Below are positions 11,172 through 23,425 of a stretch of 64,000 bases of DNA, one piece after another. The DNA lies in assembly GCA_029204225.1 (NCBI GenBank), contig CM055113.1:3797194-3861193 (forward strand), given 5' to 3'. The notes under the pieces were generated by a model. It searched no databases. It was not told the origin of the DNA and saw only the letters and a list, made by a program, of their open reading frames with translations. Position numbers and translations under genes: made by a program. Positions within the stretch are counted from its first letter, which is position 1; every line of letters starts with the position of its first letter. The stretch is from Diphasiastrum complanatum (Eukaryota > Streptophyta > Lycopodiopsida > Lycopodiales > Lycopodiaceae).

Positions 11172-13530
11172 TTATTCATTTGGTGGTTCATCGTTATCAT
11201 TTGCCTCATTATCATGTGACAAATCCGCCAAACCAAATGAGTCTATCCAAATATCTCCTATAGCTTCATCATTAATAAGCTGATCTTCAAAAGTTAATGA
11301 CAATGGTGATGACGAGTGAGATCGAGAAGGTGTGTCATGTGTCGTCAAACCATCCGATGATGATGCATCACACTCAATGTCATCATTAGCTTGTGAAGCT
11401 TGCACATGATCATCCTCCAAAAATGTGTCATCGAATCCTCATCACGATCTTGTTCATGAGGTGCGGTTGGCAGCACCATGTCCTTCACGACCTCTCTATC
11501 TTCAAAATTATTTTACTTCGAGGGGTGACTTGAATCACATACCACCATCTGGGATCTAAACGATCATGGTGAAAGACCACCTATAATTGATCGATGTTAC
11601 CATAAATGTTGACTTATAGTTAGTTTCATACCTATGTTACAGTTTCTTGGGTATTACTATACACAATATACATTTTTTGTAGTACATTGAAAATCGATTG
11701 ATTGACAACAAAAGAGCATAGATATCTTGAAGACATAGAAGAAATGTACCTGCTCACATTGTTGAGAAAAAACAAATGTATCGCAAAATCTGTCCAAAGC
11801 TTGGTAGAGCCGATGGCAAAATAACCACTCTCATTTTTCCTAATAGTTGCATTGAGACCATTGCAAATAACTTTTAACCATTTCAAATCAAATATGAAAA
11901 AAACTAAATTGCCTAGATCCAACTTCGAGGATGTCATTGATTGTCCCACAATAATCAAGTTGAGAAGAGAGTAAATTGGTGTCCGCCATGCTTGCTCGAC
12001 TCTCTTGGGTAAATTTTGCCATGACTCCACAATCGTACATGTTTCTATTTTTGTCAATGCGCTCTATACAAAAGTGTCATCCCCACAGTGCATTGTATTT
12101 TTTGTACTGAACGAAATGGAACTAAATGTGTTAGAGATACAATAAACATGTACAAAATTGCACGTACAATTGTTTTAAATGACATGTTAATGTTGATCAT
12201 CGTAGCTTGCATGTAAATTGCACCCCCTTGCATATTCCCGCTCTCTCCCTATTACTTCCTAGTTGTTTGCTGAGGCTTCTCTAAGGGCCTCACACAACCA
12301 ATCAAGCATCATGTCCTTGGGTAGAAGGGCAAGGTCAGGTGGATATGATTGTCTTCTATGCCCTCTCCTGAAAGTGGCTCGAGTGGTTTGTCTACGAGCC
12401 TTGGCCTCTTTGTATAGCGAAATCCACTTTTGCATTTCCTCGCTATTAAGAATGCAAAACTCATTTACCATCTCCCCGAAGGACTCACTCATTCTCATGA
12501 TCGCTCCTTTTCCTTGAGGAACCTCCACAACAGCACACTCATCATCCTTCTTATCCCAAAGATTACAAATAGAAGGATCGCTATGAGCAAGGAACTATGT
12601 GATGTAAACCATGGACTCTTGCACTAGCCATCCTTCCGCCATACTTCCCTCAGGCCTTGCTCTTTGTCTTACAAAGTCATTCAATTTTTTCATGAATCAT
12701 TCTAAGAAAAACATCCAATGACTATGGACAATGCCTAAATAGATATATATATATCAATGTTAGTGAGAGAACATGGGAATTACCACAATAACAATAGTCT
12801 AGGATGGACTAAGAATATGCAATTGATGCAAGTATATGATGTACCTGCAATGGCCACCTCATCTACCAATGCATTTGAATGGTGTGAATGGATGTGGGAA
12901 AGTGCTTCTCGATCAAACACATTGCCTCGATGGAGCTTTGTCTTGCTACGTCAATAGATGCCAGTCGTATCTCCTTGGATGAAATGTATCTTCATAAATA
13001 AGAGAAACAACAATGTGACATATGCATTAGCAAGATCATCACCTTGAATCACCCCACAAGAAAAAATGATGTGAGTCGTATGCGCATTCACCGTACCTCA
13101 CCAAACCACTGGTTTTATAGATTGCACTCCTTAGCGCCTCTATCAAGAACACTCACAGCACCAAGGGAAGCACAAATTGCATGCACAAATACAATTTGGT
13201 CATTGAGATACATATATGTGCAATTACATCATCATGAAATCACAGAACATGGTATAAAATGTAATCCACAATGTTGAGGTAGAAGCAACGTAGAAAAACA
13301 TGCCATGCCAACCTATAAAAATTTATGCCAGTCATGAGACTTGAGTCCACTTAGCTTCTTGTCCCTTGTGAAGGCACCCTTTAGGCATCGCATGTGTCCT
13401 GTTGAAGTTCGAAATGAGGCTATTGCCTTCCTTACAATCGTCTCTTCTCTCCTCGAAAAGATCCATGGGGCCTTTGGTAGGACAGTGGAAGTCCCCACCG
13501 TTTGTAGCCATAGATCAACCATCCATTAGA
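11172..13530 (-). pseudogene. CACTA (En/Spm) TNP2-like transposase, degenerate
   Basis: Minus-strand pieces appear in the order expected for plant TNP2-type transposases. At 13522-13313 comes PWIFSRREETIVRKAIASF then LSGLKSHDWHKFL. At 12955-12850 comes IEAMCLIEKHFPTSIHTIQM HLVDEVAIAG. At 12680-12259 comes RPEGSMAEGWLVQESMVYIT, then VVEVPQGKGAI and NEFCILNSEEMQKWISLY (DUF4218-like). At 11840-11520 comes STKLWTDFAIHLFFLNNV, then DPRWWYVIQVTPRS (DUF4216-like). An acidic tail (11420-11172) may be the C-terminus. Frameshifts and stops separate the pieces, some of which may be introns. The N-terminal catalytic part is missing on the right, where homology ends near 13530. Confidence 0.8.
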
Positions 13531-13534
13531 GGAG

Positions 13535-14220
13535 CACCAAAAGGGCCTTTTGTCAAGATGTTGTTTTTGACTTTTCAACTATTCGACGTACACTTGCCCA
13601 GTTATATATTTACACCTGTGAAAGATCGTAATGTTGTTGCCGATCGATTTCTTTTTGGGAACTTTCCGGTCATATTTTTATACAATTCAAAACTCCCGCC
13701 GGGCAGGGTCCTGACTTGTGATTGGACCGTATTTGCTGCACGTGAGTTTCCTGAGTGCCCGGGATCTTACACTTGCGGTTAAAGTAAGTCTATTTTGATC
13801 CAACCGTAGTTAGAGTAACATGTATGATTTACGAAAGACCGCCAACATTTATTACAAATTTGGTTATTTATTTTCATACTGATTCAACTACATTTTGTTT
13901 CAGACCTCATATGTACTCATCAATGTTTTAACTTTATGTCATTTAAACATCAAACTAGTAGAGACAATAATATCCTATATAGTATACTATATAGCCTACA
14001 GCCTATAGGTATACAGTGAATAGGTATGTCGTAAAGTACGAACATTTAAGTGTCTTTTTCTTCTTGAGGTTTAAGCTTCTTAAATCATCAGATTAAACTA
14101 CTTTTTCTGGCAGATTGAGATCAAGATGTGACCATGACAAAGCCAAAGGCTACCACATCAGGCCCCCTAGTCATCACCCCTCTCTTCTCATGGAGAGGTC
14201 AGAGCTCTAGTGAGCCAGGG
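13535..14220. other. No gene recognised
   Basis: A plus frame across 13402-13782 mostly overlaps the transposase antisense. The stretch 13620-13780 is locally richer in GC, with no motif. No right-hand CACTA terminus (TCTTGTAGTG) was found. Confidence 0.35.
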
Positions 14221-14224
14221 CTTG

Positions 14225-14361
14225 GTATTTAGACTTTTCAAAAATATTTGAATTAAAATAACTTTGAAATAAATTTCTCTAAGTCTAAAATGTAAATTGG
14301 CCTCAATTGCCAAATAAACAAATATAACCAAAATTGACTAAACTAGTTGAAATCTCTCACA
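14225..14361 (-). mobile_element. Copia 3' LTR remnant (minus-strand element)
   Basis: This segment matches 15115-15246, the outer part of the LTR below, including AAATAACTTTGAAAT, TCTCTAAGTC and the terminal GAAATCTCTCACA. It implies that a minus-strand copia lost almost all its interior, leaving about 245 bases between the LTR pieces. Confidence 0.65.
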
Positions 14362-14605
14362 TGTTGTAGCCTCCAATGAAGCTTTCCTAATGCATCAAAA
14401 AATCGGCCAAATCTAGTAAACCACTTTTGAAATCAGAATTGATTAAGTTCATAAACCTAATTTGAGTTTTGACCTACAAAAGATCAATTCTACATACGCA
14501 TAATACTTGATTTTCGAGTAAAAACTAGTCTAGCATGCTCTAGAGATAGAAACTCTTCCAAATCTTTGATAAATGTGGATGATCCTTTCATAACCTACAA
14601 CACAA

Positions 14606-15246
14606 GCTCTGATACCATGTGAATATTCTTTCAATCATTAAGATCCAAAATCATCTCTTGATCTTTGGGTAGAAAGACAACACTATACTCATCAATGCCA
14701 ATGTAGAAAACTAACATCTACCCAATGAAAGAGATGAAAACTCAACTTGATCTTGATCAAACATCAAACATAAGATATAATGAAGTTGTTGTCTATACAA
14801 AAATTGTAAACTATTGTATTTCACACATGTGGATCCGAATATATACCAATCAAAGCATTCTACACACTATCACCAATATAGTGCACCAATGGATAGATGA
14901 ATCCAAGAGAACTCATGAATAAGCATGAAATGGGATGAGAGAAGAGAATGCTTCTCTTCCCACATGTGTACATCTATATATAGCAGATCCATGACTCATT
15001 AATGATTTTGGTTTCTCTCCATAACAAAAAAAATCCTATAATTAATGTAGACTAGATTCAATGTCTCCAACATTTAAATTTGAATCTACCAACTATTTTC
15101 CTCACTTTCCAAAAGTGGTAATTTAAAAACATTTGAACTAAAATAACTTTGAAATGTTTATCTCTAAGTCAAAAATGTAAATATACCTCAATTGTCAAAT
15201 AAACAAATATGACCAAATATGACTAAACTAGCTGAAATCTCTCACA
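14606..15246 (-). mobile_element. Copia 5' LTR with primer-binding site (minus strand)
   Basis: On the minus strand, an LTR of about 629 bases (15246 to 14618, TGTGAGAG... to ...TTCACA) is followed directly by TGGTATCAGAGC, the complement of the plant initiator tRNA-Met 3' end (14617-14606). The internal region that should follow is replaced within about 245 bases by another LTR piece. Confidence 0.75.
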
Positions 15247-15249
15247 AAC

Positions 15250-16500
15250 ATCTTCCAAAAGGTAGAAATGGGATTTCTTTTGGTTGTCCACACACATGAA
15301 GAAATAGATTAGGTCTTTTTAGACTACATTGTATCACTTGTCTGTAGCTATATTATACTAGGTCTAAATGAAGCCTATTGAAGTGTGAGTTAACTCATGA
15401 TAAACTCATGGTGAACTTCCATGTAGGAGTTAATTCATCCTAATTAGCAAACATGTTTAGGCAAGGAAGAGGCCCTTTTTGAGTCCCAAAAGGACCCTAA
15501 TGGAAGATGCAATAGCTATGGTAGATGTGCATATTCGCAATCATGAGGCGAGTGTAAAACTAGTTCCCCATAAGGACAACAAGGATGCAGCCAATTTTGC
15601 GAACACAAAGGGCAAAAAGAAGGTACTCCATTCCTTGAAATCCATCTATATGAAACACGATTTTGTGTCATCCTCACAAATCGTACACGGCTCAATGGTT
15701 TCTGTATCGCAAATAGGTGTGGTGAGACAATACCTATGGTGTCGGGTATTTGGTCCAAAATATTGGCACTCATATCACGAATATGCAAAGTTTTAACCTT
15801 TTTATTCAGTTCCCTGATTTGTCTTCGATGACGTGTTCTATCTACAAGAGGGTGGTCCATAGTGTCAATGGAAAAAGACTTGGAGGGGCTCTCAATGGGT
15901 AATTCCATCACTTTCAAATAACCCCAAAGGAAAACCTTCAACAACATCAACATCATTTACTGTGGTGGGGCCTCTTGACCTCGTCAACATCGTTCACCAA
16001 ATCAGACACCAAATCCTCATCCAATGCTAATGATGGTCCAAAATCTACACCTCCATTTGGTTGTGCCAATCAAAAGTTATAAGCTTTTGAAGAGGGTTAG
16101 GTAGGGCACCTAGACCTGGGTGGACACATTTGGTTTGGTCAAGAGATTGCTTGTTTGATCCAAAATCATAGTTGAATGCTTACCAATCTCATCTATATGT
16201 GATCTAGGCACTGTTTTGAGATCTTAGCCACTTTGTTTCATGCAATATCATTGTATTTGAGTCAGATTTGGTTTCTTAGTGTATTTCACATGTGCTAAGA
16301 GTGTTTGATCCTAACTTTGCCTATACTCCATCATTTGATGTGAAATAGATCTTGTTTTAGAGAGATTGGTGTAGCTAGTGAGAATCAATTCACAAATAGT
16401 TGCAAGATCTTTCATAGGAAGAGATTGTACTCTATTATTGGATCCTATCGAGAGTGTGTAGCAACATTTATTGTTAATCATTTGAGTTTTCTTCACTTTA
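15250..16500. other. Unassigned; probably copia leader in its right part
   Basis: Overlapping open frames of 105 codons (plus, 15479-15796) and 146 codons (minus, 15516-15956) exist. The minus frame is the more protein-like (RRQIRELNKKVKTLHIRDMS), but no family is recognised. The part from about 16260 to 16501 precedes a copia gag start and is likely its untranslated leader. No primer-binding site was found. Confidence 0.3.
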
Positions 16501-16501
16501 A

Positions 16502-17742
16502 ATGTCTTCAATGGGTTCATCCTTGTTGGAACCAAGTGAAAGATTGACCACTTCAAATTATTCAATTTGGAAAATGAGGATGGAGTCCATCTTGATCCTT
16601 CAAGACGTGATGGACATAGTTCTTGGCCTTGAAGAAGAACCACAAGTTCTTCAAGAGGTTCAAAAATACAAAAAGAGAGCTAGGATGGCTCTCCACTACA
16701 TTAAGATGAATGTCTCTAATGAGATATTGAGGGAGATAGGTACTTGTACAATAGCCAAAGAAGCTTGGGATTGTCTCAAGACTATCTATGAGGCTAAGAA
16801 TACCTATAGGCTTCTCACTCTTAGGAATCAAATCTTTCAAAGTAGCCAAAAGAGTGATGAGAGTGCATCTAGTTATGTTTTGAGAGTAAAAGATATTCAT
16901 AGAGAACTTGCTTGTATTGGTGATTCCATCAATCAAAATGAGCTAGTTCAAGTCATTCTCAATGGCTTGAGAAGTGAATTTGATAACCTTGTCCAATCCT
17001 ATGCCATTAAGGAGGAGCTACCAAGTTTGGAGGCTCTCCAAAGTGTGCTAATTTCGGAAGAATCAAGACAAGAGTACAAGCTCTTGAGGATGGACAAGCT
17101 TTCTCTCACTCATAATGATGGCAAAGCTCTCTTTGCCAAGGATAAGCACAAAAGGAGGAGCAAGAACAACATCAACAATCCTCAAGCAAGGACAAAGTCA
17201 AATCCAAAGACAAAGATGAGGAGGAAGATGATTCCTCTAATGCTTCATCATCCAAGCTCAAGAAGAAGAAGATCAAGTGCTTTTATTGTGGCAAGAAAGG
17301 TCATTATGCCACCAATTGCTTCAAAAAGAGGAATCAACTCAAGCAAGCCAACATTGCCAATGAGAAGGAAGACACTATTGCAAGTGATGGAGAGGGATCT
17401 CTTACGGTCTCTAGTTTCTCATCTACTCCTTTCAAGAAGGACGGCCTGTGGTATATTGATAGTGGGGCCTCTTCACATATGTGTAGCTCCAAGGACTCTT
17501 TCTCTTCTATTGCACCTTATGATGGAGTCAAGAAATCAATATACACTGCAAATGATTTTGAATGTCCTATTGAAGTCATAAGGAACATTCCCTTGAAGCT
17601 TGCATCATCTAAAGTTCCTTCTCTCTCTAAAGTTCTTTATGTACCTAAGCTTACCAAGAATCTTATTAGTGCTGGCCAATTGCTTGATAATGGCCTTGAT
17701 GTAAAATTCAATGTTGATACTTGCACTATCAAGAGTTTCTAG
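16502..17742 (+). pseudogene. Ty1/copia gag-protease, frameshifted and truncated
   Basis: An ATG at 16502 opens a copia gag: LEPSERLTTSNYSIWKMRME, then ARMALHYIKMNVSNEILREI and ELVQVILNGLRSEFDNLVQS. A frameshift near 17130-17160 moves the reading into the frame that holds the zinc knuckle CFYCGKKGHYATNC (about 17278-17320), the aspartic protease site YIDSGASSHMC (17453-17485) and the start of the pre-integrase region (LISAGQLLDNGLDVKFN). The frame ends at 17742, where the sequence passes abruptly into LTR sequence of another copia, so integrase and RT are absent. Relatives are at 34565, 44019 and 49830. Confidence 0.88.
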
Positions 17743-18415
17743 CTTTCTCTCTCTACCCAAGAGCTCATGATGGTTTTTCTCTCTCTACACGAGGAGAGCA
17801 GCTTGTTTTTACATAGATTATTTTTTGAATACTTCTCACACGTGTGAGTGAGAGTTGAAAGTGATTGAATGCATGTAGTAGTGTGTTTTTGCCATAGAAT
17901 CAAAGATAGATCTTGAATCTCAATCTAGTCTTGATCTTGTGCATCTACACACCTTAGGAGATCACAAGTACATGTACTGGACAATCCACACGTGTGAAAT
18001 TCAAGAGTTTCAATCTCAGTTTTCCTATTATCTGTTTTGTTCTTTTTCAACTTGCAAGCTACTTAGCAGTAGGAAAAGAAGGGGTCCAATCATGCTTCTC
18101 TACCTCGAGTAGCTACATATAGAGGCAATAGTCCATTTGTAATGTAAAATTTTGGAGTTATTGAGATTTCCACACATTTTGAGTCAAATTTGTTTCTCTC
18201 TCGAGAGAGAGGAAGGCATTTTCATACTTAGTTTTTTCTCTGAAAAGTCTCCACATGTGTGAATGTACTTGTTTGGTTGATCTATGCATGGTAGAAAGTG
18301 CTCTTGCCTTAGATTTATGGAATAGATCTTGGTTTTCAATCTATGTGTGATCTATGTGCAATTACCACATCTTAGGAGATCAAAATCATACTTTGTGGCT
18401 TTCCCACATTCAACA
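17742..18415 (+). mobile_element. Copia LTR fragments, two homologous pieces
   Basis: 17742-17990 matches the interrupted LTR at 45166-45231 plus 51098-51301, including ACGAGGAGAGCAGCTTG, the uninterrupted form of the site hit by the young copia. 18100-18415 is a more diverged version of the same LTR (CACATCTTAGGAGATC in place of CACACCTTAGGAGATC) ending ...ACATTCAACA just before a primer site. Two LTRs of one family thus sit almost head to tail. Confidence 0.75.
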
Positions 18416-18428
18416 TGGTATCAGAACT
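18416..18428 (+). other. Copia primer-binding site (initiator tRNA-Met type)
   Basis: TGGTATCAGAACT follows the LTR end AACA directly. The expected complement is TGGTATCAGAGCC, so there are two mismatches at the 3' side. No gag follows; 18430-18640 looks like leader only. Confidence 0.65.
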
Positions 18429-18639
18429 AGCCTAAGATGTCCATGCATATGTCAAGTTTGATGTGAAGCCTAACTCGAAACTCGAACAGAATGTGTTCGT
18501 GCACAACGGAATGAGCTATATAACTTCTTTCCTAAGCATGACTACACCTATAAAAAATGAACAGAACGTTAGTGATAGAAATCATAGTCGTTCTGATTAT
18601 GTAACCAAATATTAACAAAACACCAGAAGAATAATTTGT

Positions 18640-18740
18640 CGCAAACAGCTACAGAAATTATTAGTCGCGAATGATTCGCAAAAGAGCTAGACTGAGCTCG
18701 ACTCTTAATTAGTCGCGAATGATTCGTGAAAGGCAAGACT
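18640..18740. repeat. Repeated palindromic motif TTAGTCGCGAATGATTCG
   Basis: The motif occurs twice, about 50 bases apart (near 18660 and 18708), each containing GCGAATGATTCGC or a close variant, a perfect 5-bp stem around TGA in the first copy. It lies at the edge of the antisense copia LTR. Its function is unknown. Confidence 0.6.
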
Positions 18741-18899
18741 AAATATTGGTCATCAACAGGTAGACTAATAATAACTCGCTAAGAATAGATTACCAGATTG
18801 AGCAACAAGAAAAGTCAGACAGAATGAAGATTAAGCATAGCAATATTGACACAAATTTGAACGTAGAACAAAGAGTTGTTATCAGATTAAGAATAAAAA

Positions 18900-19475
18900 A
18901 ATATACATGTCAATAATGCGGTAGGGCACAAGACAATAGCGGACGAAATCTCGTGCTCTACAAAGTTAATTCAATCTGTAAAAGAAATGAACCTATTACT
19001 GACAAATAAAGAATCAATGCGCAAGGCATCTAGTTGGTCTATATCTCTAACAAGCTTCGGATGCTATATTTATACACACTTGTTCTCTTGATCTCTCTCA
19101 TCTATTTGAATACGCAAATGGTATTCAATATACACAATGTTACAAGTGTGCAGATGAAGAAAGTACAAAGTGGATGTGTTGTTTGTAGGAGATCGTGGGT
19201 GGCTACTTTTGTTGTCAAGTCTGTTAGCACAGTTGCATGGGATGAGCGTGAAAAGGGCCATGACGTCAGCTTTTGTTGAGATGAACGTTGGTGAAGATTT
19301 CGTCTTTTCTTCGCTTGTGAGAATTTACTTGTATTTAGGCAGACAGTCGCGTTTTATTCGTTTGTCTTATTTTACATGTAAATATGCAGACTGTGCGATA
19401 AAGTGAGTAAAAATACAACATGAATGGAGGCAGATTAAAATGGGATCTAGGAGAGTAGAGGAGATAAATCCAGCA
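18900..19475 (-). mobile_element. 3' LTR of the antisense copia (outer limit uncertain)
   Basis: On the minus strand a purine tract AGAGGGGG (19483-19476) is followed by TGCTGGATTTATCTCC, which should be the LTR start at 19475. A similar LTR start, TGCTGGATTTATGCCC, lies at 29789 on the plus strand. The far end could not be placed. Confidence 0.5.
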
Positions 19476-21108
19476 CCCCCTCTTAATATGGATTTGTGAA
19501 CGTCTTGATCTTCAGACTGAGCAATGCACAGAATTTGTTGTGTGCATTAACACTTAATGCTTTCGTGAATATATTTGTAACCATGTCCTGCATTCTGCAG
19601 TACGTTAAGTTCACCTCCTTGTGAGAACTTTGCCTTTGATGTAGTGCTATCTGATTTCAATGTGCTTAGTCCGAAAGTGAAATCTAGGGTTGGCTGATAA
19701 GGCAATAGCACTATGATTATCACAGAATAAAATTGTAGGGCTATACTAATATAGATTAATGTCTGACAGTAATTTTCTCAACCAAAACGCTTCCTTAATA
19801 GATTGAGAAACAACAATATATTCTGCTTTTGTAGAAGAAAGTGCGATAGAGGTTTGCTTACGACTGTTCCATGGGATAGGACTGTCATTGAAGAAGAACA
19901 TAAATCCAGATGTGGATTTACGATTGTCTACATCTCCTCCCTAGCTTGCATCAGAATATCTACTGAGCTGATGAACATTGTCATTGCTGACATCTCCATA
20001 GTAGATGCACTGGTCCATGGTAGCTCAAATATATCTCATGACTCTTATGAGAGCCTTCCAATGGGTCGTGCCAGGATTAGCCATATATTGGCTGAGTGAG
20101 CTTACTGCAAAAGAGATATATGGTCTTGTACAGACCATTGCGTACATGAGAGATCCAAGTATAGATCGATAAGGATGTTCTCTCATCTGCTCCTCTTTCT
20201 ACTTGGTCTGGAGACATTGGTCCTTTGACCAATGCAGGCTTGGATCCATCGGTGAGTGAGCTAATTTGCAATTCATTAGATTGTATATGTTAAGAACATT
20301 GTGAAGATACCTTTGTTGAGTGATTTAAATCAGTTGTCTAGCTGTCTCTGTGGATTTGAATGCCCAGACAGAAGTGAGCTTCCAGATCAGTCATGTCGAA
20401 CTCTAAAAATAACATCTGCTTAGAATCCTTGACCAAATTGGTATTGTTGCTAAAGAGCAATGTATCATCCATATATAAGGTGATGATAATGAAGGATTGC
20501 TACTCTGATTTGGAATAGACGTTGCAATCAGCAGTGTTTGGTTTGAATCCTTATTCGATGAGGAATGTATTGATCCTCTGAAACCAAGCTCTGGCAGATT
20601 GTTTCAAGCCATAAAGTGCTTTGTGGAGTTTACAGACATGATTTTTCATACCTTCCAGAACGTATCCTTTGGGCTGGATCATGTAGATATCTTCTTGTAT
20701 AACTCCATTCAGATAGACTGTTTGTACATCAAGTTGATGTACTTCAAGATCGGCAGCTGCAACACAAGACAGGAGCATTTGGATCGACGAATGTTTGACT
20801 ACTGGACTGAAAGTCTCGCTATAGTCGACTTTCGGGATCTGAGTGAATCCTCGTGCTACTAGTGTTGCCTTCCTTCAATCAATTGTTTCATTGGCATTGT
20901 ATTTGATCTTGAAGATCCATTTGCAATCAATGATATTGCAGCCAATACTCATTTTCATCGTGTGAAACCTTTGCTTCAAGAGCAATATTTGTATTGACGG
21001 TGTAAATTGGAACATGGATTGCAATGTTCTCCATGCTTGAATTGGTGAGGTGGCAACACTAATGTATGGTATTAAGTTATCATCTATCAACGTGTTGATA
21101 AGGCACAA
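19476..21108 (-). pseudogene. Antisense copia with gag fused to reverse transcriptase
   Basis: From 21108 leftwards, a gag piece (AWRTLQSMFQF, LLLKQRFHTMKMS) runs straight into the RT start (CKWIFKIKYNANETID), so zinc knuckle, protease and integrase were deleted. RT continues with LEVHQLDVQTVYLNGVIQED and LYGLKQSARAWFQRINTFL (20778-20551), active site LYMDDTLLFSN (about 20475), and CTRPYISFAVSSLSQYMANP (about 20125). RNase H follows in another frame: DNRKSTSGFMFFF, ALSSTKAEYIVVSQS and [12 protein letters not shown]. Multiple stops and frameshifts are present. Confidence 0.85.
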
Positions 21109-21216
21109 TGCCTTTCAAGCTCTTTTATCAAAATCAATTTACCTTCTTGGTAAATCCATTCTCATTATTACTTTATCTCACTTCTTGGCCAAAAGCCAAA
21201 TTTCAAGAATCCATCA

Positions 21217-22396
21217 TGTGAAGATGTGTATTTATTAAACAACGAATATACATCCGAATGAAGCAATATATATTCACATAAGAAGACAAGAGCTGGATAC
21301 ATATATAATGAAGGGACCTGCCTATATTTTTTGCGACATCTACAACAACCCTTAAATAAAGACACTTACATGAAACGACTCGATTCGAATCGACAATTCT
21401 AACTATAGTAATCTAAACTCAGGGTTAGATACATCTTTGCGGTATAATCTACATACGTGTCAGATATATATTGGTTAACCTTATTCAGTAAAGCGACACG
21501 CCTCTAATTTATAAAGACGTGATTGTTCGCTCTGAAGATGATAAAGAGAAGACACGATTCAGTCTTACTAACCAGGAGATATAGTTTATGTATTCGCTGA
21601 GAGATAAAAGTTTATGTACTTGTGAGAGATTTTCTGAAGTACTCTAACAATCTTTCTTATATAAATCTATCTCTGGTCAGACAGTTGCATAAGTACATTA
21701 CAGTCTATGCTGTGTATCCGTAAAAGTGTTCTAACGAACTGTCTTAAAACTAACTTATTCGTTCATTCGAATATTTGTTCGACACACGAATACTTGTTCG
21801 ATACCCGAATAACGTCTATCATCAGAAGTCTATCTCAGTCATCGATAGAAAAGTATGTATACAACTGAATTGATAGTCCCTGTCTCAAGAATTGAGATAA
21901 GATACCTGTATTCTGAATATCTCCGAACATATGTTTCTAACATATTCGAAGATTATACAAGAGATTTAACTCTGAGGAGAACACTAGTTGTTGAGGACTA
22001 CTGTTTAACTTTTGTTAATCCAAGAATAAGATTAACTTATGATCACTGATGAACGAATACATCGAAATCAATCCGAATTCTTGCCGACACCTTAATCAGA
22101 TAGAGTGGAGTTCATTCGTACTACTCTGATAACAATTCTCCTGTAGAACGCCAATTCTTCGATTCGAAAGAGAAGACTGATATTCCAATTTTAAATATTC
22201 ATTTATCCATTAAGTAATACTGGTTACTTAACCCAAATGTCTGTTTGACAACCAGACTAATTCTCCATTTTATATCATACGAATAAGTCAGAACAATATC
22301 AACATTATACCATAAAGAAGCTATCCCCTTGGGGATTCGACACTAAATACTACAAAACTATACCAAATACAATTGGTTTACCACAACATAAAACCA
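21217..22396 (+). mobile_element. 5' LTR of the Ty3-type element (1180 bp)
   Basis: It starts TGTGAAGATG and ends ACCA, five bases (AATTT) before the primer site. The homologous LTR at 62344-63528 has the same TGTGA start, nearly the same length (1185) and the same CA-AATTT junction, which supports both boundaries. The two LTRs are clearly diverged, so they come from different insertions of one family. Confidence 0.85.
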
Positions 22397-22401
22397 AATT
22401 T

Positions 22402-22419
22402 TGGCGCCGTTGCCGGGGA
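22402..22419 (+). other. Primer-binding site, tRNA-Asp type
   Basis: TGGCGCCGTTGCCGGGGA is a perfect complement of the 3' end of plant tRNA-Asp(GTC), a primer used by several plant Ty3/gypsy lineages. Confidence 0.9.
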
Positions 22420-22477
22420 TAGCCAAAAACAAACATGTTGATATAAAACTGACAAAATCATCGTCATTAATAAGTAT

Positions 22478-23320
22478 ATGTCAGACAGAGCTTCCCGACT
22501 CGAAAGATATCGAAAGATTCGAGAAAAAATTTTCAGAAATTTATCTGGAAGTTCTGATAGAGCTGAAACTTATTCGGATTTGTTAAAACTAGTTGCCAAA
22601 CTAAAACCGAATATGGAAGGCCCTGCACCCCGACTTTCTTCAATTTCGAAGATCAGATACGATTATTTCAAAGGAACAACCTCAGATGATGTGGACAGTT
22701 ATGTTTCGCAGTTCGAATCAATTGCGAACGCGAATAATGAAGGTTCGGAGGCGGACAAACTGAGGATTTTTCCTGGTCTTCTCAGAAAACAAGCACGCAT
22801 ATGGTACAGCCAAGTCGAACCAGGACGAGTGGCTACCTGGTTGCTGCTGAAAGATGCGTTTCTACACCAATTCAGAGAAATTGGTTATTCATCCAGAGTA
22901 CTCGGCAGACTCAACAACATAGAGAAGAAGAGTCGAGAATCTCTGAGAAGGTATACTCGTAAGGTCAAGAATCTTATTGGAAAACTAACTGGAGTATACC
23001 CCGTTGCGATGCAGATTGAATGGTTTCTGTCATGTTTACCACCGAGTATAAATCGATACTGCAGACAAAGTGATATGACTACCTTAGCAGCAGTCATTGC
23101 AAGTGCTGAAAACTATGAGACTTCTAAGCTTGCTCAGAAGAGAAAATCAACTAGACGAAGTCGAAAGTCTAAGCATGTTTCCAGTGGCAGTGAAGAGGAT
23201 TCGAAGTCTGAATCCAGTTCTAGTTCCTCCAGTTCAGAATCCGAATTACACGACTCATCCGACTCTGAGACTGATGAGAGAGAACGAAGTAGTAAACGAA
23301 AACCTAAACGAAAAATATAG
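22478..23320 (+). CDS. Ty3-type gag (Retrotrans_gag), truncated by inverted LTR start
   Basis: The ATG at 22478 is 59 bases after the primer site and opens 280 codons. The N-terminal part is basic (MSDRASRLERYRKIREKIF). A capsid-like gag core follows: ISKIRYDYFKGTTSDDVDSY, IFPGLLRKQARIWYS, WLLLKDAFLHQFREIG and SRESLRRYTRKVKNLIGKL (residues about 60-190). The C-terminal 60 residues are Ser/Glu/Arg-rich (SSSSSSSSESELHDSSDSET). The stop TAG and the last codons lie at or inside the inverted LTR segment that begins at 23311, so the natural C-terminus and all pol domains are missing. No zinc knuckle remains. A related gag relic is at 63604-64000. Confidence 0.85.
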   Translation: MSDRASRLERYRKIREKIFRNLSGSSDRAETYSDLLKLVAKLKPNMEGPAPRLSSISKIRYDYFKGTTSDDVDSYVSQFESIANANNEGSEADKLRIFPGLLRKQARIWYSQVEPGRVATWLLLKDAFLHQFREIGYSSRVLGRLNNIEKKSRESLRRYTRKVKNLIGKLTGVYPVAMQIEWFLSCLPPSINRYCRQSDMTTLAAVIASAENYETSKLAQKRKSTRRSRKSKHVSSGSEEDSKSESSSSSSSSESELHDSSDSETDERERSSKRKPKRKI

Positions 23321-23425
23321 GCAGGTCCCTTCATTATATATGTATCCAGCTCTTGTCTTCTTATGTGAATATATATTGCTTCATTCGGATGTATATTCGT
23401 TGTTTAATAAATACACATCTTCACA
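23311..23425 (-). repeat. Inverted copy of the LTR's first 115 bases
   Basis: Reverse complement of 21217-21331. The junction with gag has a short A-run (AAAAA) shared by both sides, consistent with a template switch at microhomology. Confidence 0.9.

Noticed and set aside
13402-13782. 126-codon plus frame as a host gene
   Set aside because: Its first third is antisense to the TNP2-like transposase (GLKSHD region) and the remainder has no recognised feature.
15479-15956. Overlapping opposed frames of 105 and 146 codons
   Set aside because: No recognised family, no splice or promoter context, and each is a shadow of the other; mentioned only as unassigned sequence.
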